From contig LSCK01000027.1 in assembly GCA_001577135.1 (NCBI GenBank), forward strand, positions 1-5,323: DNA of 5,323 nt. Direction: 5' to 3'. The notes beneath the pieces are model-generated. The model was not told the DNA's origin. It saw only the letters and a list, made by a program, of their open reading frames with translations, and did no database searches. Both the position numbers and the translations under genes were made by a program. This document shows, piece by piece, positions 1 to 3,837 of this stretch; position 1 is the first letter of the stretch, and every line of letters begins with the position of its first letter. The stretch is from Cloacimonetes bacterium TCS60 (GTDB lineage Bacteria; Cloacimonadota; Cloacimonadia; JGIOTU-2).

Positions 1-481
1 CAACTAATTTGTTATTAAATTCTATCGGACTACTATCATCCTTGGAAATATAAACACCCTCTTCAGGTAGTTTAAATGTAATATCTATAAGGTTTTCATC
101 AGCACGATCAACACCATAACCAATTGAGCTAAGTATTAACGAGTAAACCGTACTCTCTTTCATTGTAATTGGAACCGAGTAACGATAGCGATTAAAACCT
201 TTTTTTGAAAAGATTAACTGTGTTGACCCCTTTGGAATATATGCCCAGAATTCACCCACTTTCTTTTCGGTTTTCACAACCCCAATGTTGGTTTCAAAAG
301 TGAATGGTTGTAAGTCTGTGCTAATTTTGATAAGTGCTGCATACTCGCCATTCACATCTTTTACAGGATTTCGCTGCAACTCAATGCTCATCGATTGCTC
401 CTGAAAATCTGTAACCACAAACTCAGCTGCAAAGAGCTGAGTAAAGATAAACAAAACAATCATTAATAAAAAATTTTTCAT
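1..481 (-). CDS. PEGA-type secreted protein, N-terminal part (runs off the window edge)
   Basis: The frame starts at ATG 481-479 and stays open to base 1 (160 codons plus one base). A GAGG Shine-Dalgarno lies at 490-493, 8 nt before the start. Residues 1-18 are a signal peptide: MKN, then a hydrophobic core, then QLFA-AEF, a good signal peptidase I site. Residues 20-130 form a beta-rich domain (NIGVVKTEKKVGEFWAYIPK, then KKGFNRYRYSVPI) of the kind that precedes PEGA repeats in envelope proteins; I know this only from memory of the family. From about residue 132 a PEGA-like strand pattern begins (ITFKLPEEGVYISKDDSSP). The visible end joins in frame to the coding region that enters at the opposite edge (5323), so both may be one 655-aa protein. 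It is probably exported to the periplasm or envelope. Its function is unknown. It follows the RAYT/REP block with no obvious promoter of its own. Confidence 0.85.
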   Translation of the reverse strand, partial: MKNFLLMIVLFIFTQLFAAEFVVTDFQEQSMSIELQRNPVKDVNGEYAALIKISTDLQPFTFETNIGVVKTEKKVGEFWAYIPKGSTQLIFSKKGFNRYRYSVPITMKESTVYSLILSSIGYGVDRADENLIDITFKLPEEGVYISKDDSSPIEFNNKLV

Positions 482-489
482 AACTTAAA

Positions 490-493
490 CCTC
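490..493 (-). promoter_or_regulatory. Shine-Dalgarno of the PEGA protein gene
   Basis: GAGG on the minus strand, 8 nt before the ATG at 481-479. It supports that Met as the start, directly ahead of the signal peptide. Confidence 0.6.
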
Positions 494-527
494 ATTATAA
501 TTCTTTATTTTTTTTAAACCAGAAATA

Positions 528-562
528 ATATCCTTCTTAAATATTCACCTTCGCAATGGTCT
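528..562. repeat. 35-bp direct repeat, downstream copy (brackets the RAYT gene)
   Basis: This segment matches 1196-1230 at 34 of 35 positions; the one mismatch is T versus C at its 17th base. The two copies lie 668 bp apart on either side of the RAYT gene. The first part (528-546) is unique-looking sequence ending in the TCCTTCTTAAAT block, and the rest is the first arm of a REP-like hairpin. In the upstream copy this block supplies the Shine-Dalgarno of the RAYT; here it lies 45-50 bp upstream of the PEGA gene and has no start codon behind it. Confidence 0.85.
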
Positions 563-636
563 TTGACCTTGCGAATGGTGGAAATTTAGTTCCGTCACTT
601 CACACCATTGCGAAGGTCTTCGACCATTCGCAAGGT
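547..636. repeat. REP/BIME-like unit 1: two inverted bulged hairpins
   Basis: Hairpin 547-579 has arms ACCTTCGCAATGGTC and GACCTTGCGAATGGT around a TTT loop. They pair as 4 bp, a one-base bulge, 7 bp (TTCGCAA/TTGCGAA), a bulge on the other strand, then 3 bp. Hairpin 604-636 is the same structure with its arms in the opposite order. A 24-nt A/T-rich spacer containing AAATTTAG separates them. Two inverted hairpins with internal bulges are the hallmark of a bacterial interspersed mosaic element. Equally long units recur at 1252-1341 and 1374-1463 on the other side of the RAYT gene, which makes this enzyme the likely agent that spreads or recognises them. Confidence 0.85.
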
Positions 637-647
637 CAAGGTTTCGC

Positions 648-661
648 AAGGTTTAAACCTT
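648..661. repeat. Perfect 14-bp palindrome just after the RAYT stop
   Basis: AAGGTTTAAACCTT is a perfect palindrome lying 9 bp beyond the RAYT stop codon (671-673), at the distal edge of the REP block. The preceding TTTCGCAAGG is a fragment of the REP arm, so the palindrome may mark a degenerate repeat end. There is no T-tract in the minus direction to make it a convincing terminator. Confidence 0.5.
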
Positions 662-670
662 CGGGTTGTA

Positions 671-1192
671 TTAAAAATCAAAATCATCATCCATTTCATT
701 AAAATTAAATTCATTGAACAACTTCTTATAATTCTTTATGCTATTAAAAAACAAAATATAAAATTCCTGTGATATTAGATCAGCGTCTTCTAACAGTGAT
801 ATCGAACAATATTTTTTAAGTAAACCATCTGTTGGATTATTATGAATATAATGAACAATTTTCTCCATATACTCCATCTTGTTTATAAGTTTTGATTTAA
901 CTCGACCTTCAAATAAAGTTCCACTTCGATTATATTTATGGTTAAAATATTGTGAGTAACCATTGAAAATGTATTTAATCCATTTTGTCGCTTGAGTTTC
1001 TGTCTTTTGTTTAACTAAAAAATGATAATGATTTGGCATCAAAGAGAAAGCACATAAATCAATATAATCTTTAAAATTCGATTCTCTGATTATTGTCATC
1101 AATTTTTGGAAATCAGATTCATCCTTGAATATTAATTCTTTGTTACATCCTCTGTTGAATAGATGATAATAATTATCTTTTTCAAATATCAT
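671..1192 (-). CDS. REP-associated tyrosine transposase (RAYT, Y1/HUH family)
   Basis: This is a 173-aa protein of the Y1_Tnp (IS200/IS605-like HUH) superfamily, REP-associated branch. Residues 8-32 carry the N-terminal signature (YYHLFNRGCNKELIFKDES, usual form Y-H-x-F-N-R-G-N). The metal-binding HUH motif is MPNHYHFLV, with His55 and His57. The helix with the likely nucleophile is YSQYFNHKYNRSGTLFEGR; Tyr79 is my first choice and Tyr82 the alternative. HYIHNNP at 114-120 is the usual conserved IH-x-NP block. The C terminus ends in an acidic DDDFDF tail and departs from the usual family ending. Such enzymes nick and rejoin single-stranded DNA at REP hairpins. The gene is flanked on both sides by such hairpins, which strengthens the call. 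The start is fixed by AAGAAGGA 6 nt upstream. All key residues are present, so it may be active. Confidence 0.93.
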   Translation of the reverse strand: MIFEKDNYYHLFNRGCNKELIFKDESDFQKLMTIIRESNFKDYIDLCAFSLMPNHYHFLVKQKTETQATKWIKYIFNGYSQYFNHKYNRSGTLFEGRVKSKLINKMEYMEKIVHYIHNNPTDGLLKKYCSISLLEDADLISQEFYILFFNSIKNYKKLFNEFNFNEMDDDFDF

Positions 1193-1195
1193 TTT

Positions 1196-1230
1196 ATATC
1201 CTTCTTAAATACTCACCTTCGCAATGGTCT
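1196..1230. repeat. 35-bp direct repeat, upstream copy (carries the RAYT ribosome-binding site)
   Basis: This copy matches 528-562 with one mismatch. It begins 3 bp upstream of the RAYT start codon and ends in the first arm of a REP-like hairpin. The pair of copies could be the scar of insertion, or substrates for recombination that would delete the 668-bp segment between them. Confidence 0.85.
1199..1206 (-). promoter_or_regulatory. Shine-Dalgarno of the RAYT gene, inside the direct repeat
   Basis: AAGAAGGA on the minus strand sits 6 nt before the ATG at 1192-1190. It lies within the upstream 35-bp repeat copy, so the ribosome-binding site is itself part of repeated DNA, next to a REP hairpin arm. 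Confidence 0.75.
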
Positions 1231-1247
1231 TGACCTTGTTTAGCCAT
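1215..1247. repeat. Degenerate REP-like hairpin
   Basis: The first arm (ACCTTCGCAATGGTC, 1215-1229) is intact. The second arm decays after GACCTTG into TTTAGCCATTGT. The same degenerate joint (GACCTTGTTCAACCATTGC) recurs at 1354-1372, showing that the block was duplicated after decay. In that second copy ACCATTGC (1365-1372) pairs perfectly with GCAATGGT (1380-1387) around a 7-nt loop. Confidence 0.65.
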
Positions 1248-1251
1248 TGTA

Positions 1252-1341
1252 ACCTTCGCAATGGTCTTGACCTTGCGAATGGTGGAAAATTTAGTTTCAA
1301 CTCTTCACACCATTGCGAAGGTCTTCGACCATTCGCAAGGT
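1252..1341. repeat. REP/BIME-like unit 2
   Basis: Hairpins 1252-1283 (loop shortened to TT) and 1309-1341 flank a 25-nt AAATTTAG-containing spacer. The unit is 90 bp, the same as units 1 and 3. Both stems keep the 4 bp, bulge, 7 bp, bulge, 3 bp plan. The second hairpin ends in a run of six T on the plus strand (1341-1346). Confidence 0.85.
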
Positions 1342-1373
1342 TTTTTGGTCTTTGACCTTGTTCAACCATTGCA

Positions 1374-1463
1374 ACCTTCGCAATGGTCTTGACCTTGCGA
1401 ATGGTGGAAATTTAGTTTCCACTCTTCACAACCATTGCGAAGGTCTTCGACCATTCGCAAGGT
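1374..1463. repeat. REP/BIME-like unit 3
   Basis: Hairpins 1374-1405 and 1431-1463 flank a 25-nt spacer. The unit is a near copy of unit 2, 122 bp further along. The second hairpin runs into eight T (1463-1470), giving a hairpin plus T-tract that reads like an intrinsic terminator on the plus strand, although no plus-strand gene lies upstream. Confidence 0.85.
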
Positions 1464-1476
1464 TTTTTTTGGTTTC

Positions 1477-1491
1477 GACCATTCGCAAGGT
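1477..1491. repeat. Orphan half REP arm
   Basis: GACCATTCGCAAGGT followed by five T is a copy of the second arm of the preceding hairpin without its partner. It is probably a truncated third tandem copy and marks the edge of the array. Confidence 0.7.
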
Positions 1492-1514
1492 TTTTCTATC
1501 TACCTTCTCACTAA

Positions 1515-1528
1515 CCACCAGCTGGTGG
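1515..1528. repeat. Perfect 14-bp palindrome between the REP array and the GIY-YIG gene
   Basis: CCACCAGCTGGTGG is a perfect palindrome, 40 bp beyond the GIY-YIG stop. As RNA it would give a 5-bp stem with an AGCT loop. No T-tract follows on the minus strand, so I do not call it a terminator. It could be a protein-binding site or simply the array boundary. Confidence 0.45.
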
Positions 1529-1567
1529 AAGAAAAAATAGCCAAATTGCCAAATAGACAATAAATAT

Positions 1568-1831
1568 CTAATCCCTGAGTCTGGTTGAATAAGATTTGAG
1601 CCGTTTTGCAAGATACATACGACCTTGATAACTTTTTAAATATTTTTCTCTTCTCATCGCATCCTCCTGATCTAAACACGCTTCGTAATAAATTATCTTT
1701 AAAGGTCTTCTATATTTTGTAGATTCAACCAACCCTTTCTGATGTTGCTCAAATCTTAATTTCAGGTCTTGCGTATATCCTGTATAATGTTTACCATCTT
1801 TTTCAGAAAGCAAAACATAAGTATAATACAT
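1568..1831 (-). CDS. Small GIY-YIG nuclease-domain protein
   Basis: This 87-aa protein is essentially one GIY-YIG domain, the usual length for the stand-alone YhbQ/UPF0213-like branch. The first motif is YYTYVLLSEKDGK (residues 2-14) and the second is HYTGYT (15-20), where the canonical YIG is YTG. Then come Arg26 and His30 in LRFEQH, STKYRRPLKIIYYEA (37-51), and RREKYLK with Glu62 as the expected metal-binding catalytic Glu. GR-x-YLAKRL follows at the end. All expected catalytic positions are present. It starts 15 bp after the FISUMP lipoprotein stop, so it is probably co-transcribed, but its Shine-Dalgarno is weak (AGG at 1840-1842). The cellular role of these small proteins is unclear: DNA repair, processing of branched DNA or a mobile-element remnant are all possible. 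Its position between the surface operon and the REP array fits a mobile-DNA association. Confidence 0.92.
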   Translation of the reverse strand: MYYTYVLLSEKDGKHYTGYTQDLKLRFEQHQKGLVESTKYRRPLKIIYYEACLDQEDAMRREKYLKSYQGRMYLAKRLKSYSTRLRD

Positions 1832-1846
1832 TAATTCAACCTGAAA

Positions 1847-3826
1847 TTATTCAACTGACCGAACACAACGGACAGAAAACCCGGAGTTCTTATTGTTGAA
1901 GCTGCGGTCTACTTGCGTGGAACCGTAAGACAAGTGCCGTTTCCAGGCGTAAAAATCACTCTCGGTAGCCGACCAAAAGGAACCGCTGTAGCCCACAACT
2001 TCGTAATATCCATTATAATGGCGGTAACCGCCAGGAAGGAAATCAAAGCCGCTGCTGCCGAAATCCGGGTCATTTTCCAAATCACCATCAAGCCACAAAG
2101 CAGCATTGCCAGCCAATTTGCTGCCTTCGTTCGTTCCTCGAAATCCTACGTCATCTGCCTCGCTCTGGCTCATGCCGAGTTCCATCTCCAGTGTCTTTAT
2201 CTCGTCGTCTGTAGGAATATGCCAGCCTTCCGGAGCTAATCCCCTTGCATCATTCACGGCATACCAGTTATATAAAGCTCCATAAGTATCTCCATTTGAT
2301 GAACTATTATCATAATAGCAATATGCTCCCGTATGGGTATGGTAAAGACCAAACCATTCACTAGCATCTGTTACATTAGGAATAGGAGTTCCGTCATTGT
2401 AATGCGTTACTTTCAGGTTTTCCGCCATCCATTCTTGATCTCCAATTATGACAGTTTCATAAATATTTCCGTCGATATCCATACAATTGATTGCATCAAC
2501 TGTAACCTCATTCGAATAAGCAGAATTATTGTTTTGGAAAAAAGCCATCACCTGATATGTATTACTATTTTCAATATTAGCTCCTACATCTATCCATTCT
2601 GTTGTTTCAGCGGGTATAATTTCTGTAAGAAGTGTTCCGTTTTTCTTAACTTTAAAACCTTCTATACCACTTATAGAATAATCCCAGCTAAGATGAATAT
2701 CAGCAGTTGGATATGAGATATTCTCAAGGGTATATGTCAGGTTTCCGGGGGCAGGAATTGTGTTATCTATAACTCCTGTTTCTAAAGAAGTCGATTGATT
2801 ACTTCCACTATATCCATAAACTCGATACTGAAGGTCTTCATTGATCTCTGCATTTGTATCTGTCCAAGTCGTTATATCTTCTACTACAGTTGCATATTCT
2901 ATTTGCCAGGTATTTGTGCCTACTTTCTTATCTATCTTGAAACCGTCTTCTCCATTGCTGTTGTCATCCCAGTTAAGCTCAATAGATGTTATCATTAATT
3001 GATCATAAGTTAAGTTGGTTGGAGCGGGAAATTCCATTAATATCAGGCTTTGCTTTGTAGATGATTCATTTAGAGTAGTATAAGAATGAATTCTGTATTC
3101 GTATGTCTGGTTGAGTAAAACTGTATCATCAATATATTCAAAGGAATTTGCTGAAAGATCTGCGATTTGGATGAAATCCCGAGAGGTTTTAATAGAATTG
3201 TTAGTATTTTTATCGCTATTGCTAATCCCTCTGTTTTCGATATTCCTTGTAATTTTTTTACACACCCCATCAACATCGCTGCCACCCCTCTCAAAGAGGG
3301 GATTTTCACGAGAAGAGATTTCCTGTCGTTCAATGATATAGCCTTCCTCATAGCTGCAATTATGTTGCCATGTCAGTTTTGCTGTACATAGGTTTTCCTG
3401 AGTAATATTGAAATCTGTGATTTCAGCAAATGAAGTGCTTATCGAATTAGATAAAGGTTCTGTCAGTACATCACCATTAGCTCCAATAACTTGATATTGA
3501 TAGGTGTTTGTGGTCAGCAATCCTGTATCATTGTAGCTGTTGCTGTTCTTATCTACTGTGGTCAATATTTCGTAACCACCAGAGTTAATTTGCCTTTTTA
3601 TGATGTAATTTCCAACTATCGTGTTGTTTAGTTGCCATTGTAATTTTACTTCGCTGTCAGTCAGTTGGTTTAATGCTAATTCTCCTTGCATAGGAACTGT
3701 ATTAAAGCTTGATTCAGGATCGAATGGACTTTCTAATTTTGGATCAGAGCAACTTAGCAAAAGCAGAAAAGCAAAAAGTATAAAGTAGAAATTTATTAAT
3801 TTTCTTCTCATGCTTTCTAATCTCAT
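1847..3826 (-). CDS. FN3-repeat lipoprotein with C-terminal FISUMP domain
   Basis: This 659-aa protein begins with a lipoprotein signal (hydrophobic 11-24, lipobox LLSC, Cys26 as the lipidated residue). Four FN3-like domains follow at about 44-131, 132-267, 268-358 and 359-447; domains 3 and 4 open with APTNLTY and APGNLTY. Residues 449-659 are a FISUMP domain (Fib_succ_major, TIGR02145), with MDIDGNIYETVIIGDQEWMA, GALYNWYAV, APEGWHIPTDDE, GFDFLPGGYR, SGSFWSATE and the terminal GFSVRCVRSVE. The second FN3 is oversized because residues 172-215 come from an inserted repeat. The FISUMP part is about 50% GC over 1861-2160, against 27-35% in sampled FN3 segments. The start Met is backed by AGGAGGG 4 nt upstream; Met6 lacks such a site. 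The protein is probably exposed at the cell surface, with FN3 domains acting as a stalk. Its ligand is unknown. Confidence 0.93.
   Translation of the reverse strand: MRLESMRRKLINFYFILFAFLLLLSCSDPKLESPFDPESSFNTVPMQGELALNQLTDSEVKLQWQLNNTIVGNYIIKRQINSGGYEILTTVDKNSNSYNDTGLLTTNTYQYQVIGANGDVLTEPLSNSISTSFAEITDFNITQENLCTAKLTWQHNCSYEEGYIIERQEISSRENPLFERGGSDVDGVCKKITRNIENRGISNSDKNTNNSIKTSRDFIQIADLSANSFEYIDDTVLLNQTYEYRIHSYTTLNESSTKQSLILMEFPAPTNLTYDQLMITSIELNWDDNSNGEDGFKIDKKVGTNTWQIEYATVVEDITTWTDTNAEINEDLQYRVYGYSGSNQSTSLETGVIDNTIPAPGNLTYTLENISYPTADIHLSWDYSISGIEGFKVKKNGTLLTEIIPAETTEWIDVGANIENSNTYQVMAFFQNNNSAYSNEVTVDAINCMDIDGNIYETVIIGDQEWMAENLKVTHYNDGTPIPNVTDASEWFGLYHTHTGAYCYYDNSSSNGDTYGALYNWYAVNDARGLAPEGWHIPTDDEIKTLEMELGMSQSEADDVGFRGTNEGSKLAGNAALWLDGDLENDPDFGSSGFDFLPGGYRHYNGYYEVVGYSGSFWSATESDFYAWKRHLSYGSTQVDRSFNNKNSGFSVRCVRSVE
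1850..2482 (-). other. FISUMP domain segment of the lipoprotein, higher in GC than its surroundings
   Basis: These 211 codons hold the complete FISUMP domain. Counting the 300 bases 1861-2160 gives about 149 G or C (50%), while sample 60-base lines in the FN3 part give 27% (2521-2580) and 35% (3421-3480). The composition shift is concentrated in the last two thirds of the domain. The fold belongs to the formylglycine-generating-enzyme/C-type-lectin-like group by family resemblance; that is knowledge of the family, not seen here. Confidence 0.7.
3180..3313. repeat. Palindromic interspersed-type repeat inserted in frame within the second FN3 domain
   Basis: The segment contains the hairpin CCCCTCTCAAAGAGGGG at 3285-3301 (6-bp stem, 5-nt loop), followed on the minus strand by GGGGTGTGTAAAA and AAGGAATATCGAAAAC. 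From memory, this combination is typical of interspersed repeats in Bacteroidota- and Cloacimonadota-type genomes. It encodes residues 172-215 of the lipoprotein, including the odd string ENPLFERGGSDVDGVCKK, which has no counterpart in the other FN3 domains. Near-identical octamers (minus strand TCTCGTGA and TCTCGGGA) bound it exactly 129 bp, or 43 codons, apart, so the frame is kept. The octamers may be a target duplication or chance. Confidence 0.65.
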
Positions 3827-3830
3827 CTCT

Positions 3831-3837
3831 CCCTCCT
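3831..3837 (-). promoter_or_regulatory. Strong Shine-Dalgarno of the lipoprotein, overlapping the upstream stop codon
   Basis: AGGAGGG on the minus strand begins with the last base of the TGA stop of the PEGA gene (3837-3839) and sits 4 nt before the lipoprotein ATG. Ribosomes ending on the PEGA gene are therefore placed to restart on the lipoprotein, which implies co-expression of the two. The spacing selects the Met at 3826 over the one at 3811. Confidence 0.85.

Larger units (their letters stand above)
1226..1468. repeat. Two-copy tandem repeat with a period of about 121 bp
   Basis: The block from GGTCTTGACCTTG (1226) recurs from GGTCTTTGACCTTG (1347), each copy made of the degenerate joint, a complete BIME-like unit and a closing T-run. 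Differences are scattered single-base changes and one-base indels. Most of the gene-free stretch 1193-1567 is accounted for by this array; the remainder is the half repeat at 1477-1491 and about 75 bp of sequence near 1500-1567 that holds only a short palindrome. Confidence 0.8.

Noticed and set aside
494..499. TATAAT on the minus strand as a -10 promoter element for the PEGA gene
   Set aside because: Transcription would begin only a few bases before the ATG and downstream of the GAGG ribosome-binding site, leaving that site out of the message. No -35 partner was evident.
1193..1500. CRISPR array
   Set aside because: Repeats are regular, but the intervening sequences are themselves repeated and not unique spacers. 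The units are inverted hairpin pairs, and no cas gene is present.
1313..1611. Open frames of 75 aa (plus strand) and 61 aa (minus strand) over the repeat array
   Set aside because: They are translations of REP-like hairpins (repeated strings such as VSTIRKVF) with no independent support. The minus-strand one also overlaps the GIY-YIG gene.
1850..2482. FISUMP domain as the variable target of a diversity-generating retroelement
   Set aside because: The C-type-lectin-like ending (GFSVRCVR) recalls such targets, but there is no reverse transcriptase and I saw no second template-like copy of the 3' end in the window.
1913..3391. Several open frames of 67-127 aa on the plus strand and others on the minus strand across the lipoprotein gene
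   Set aside because: They lie inside a well-supported long gene with recognisable domains and show no family motifs of their own.
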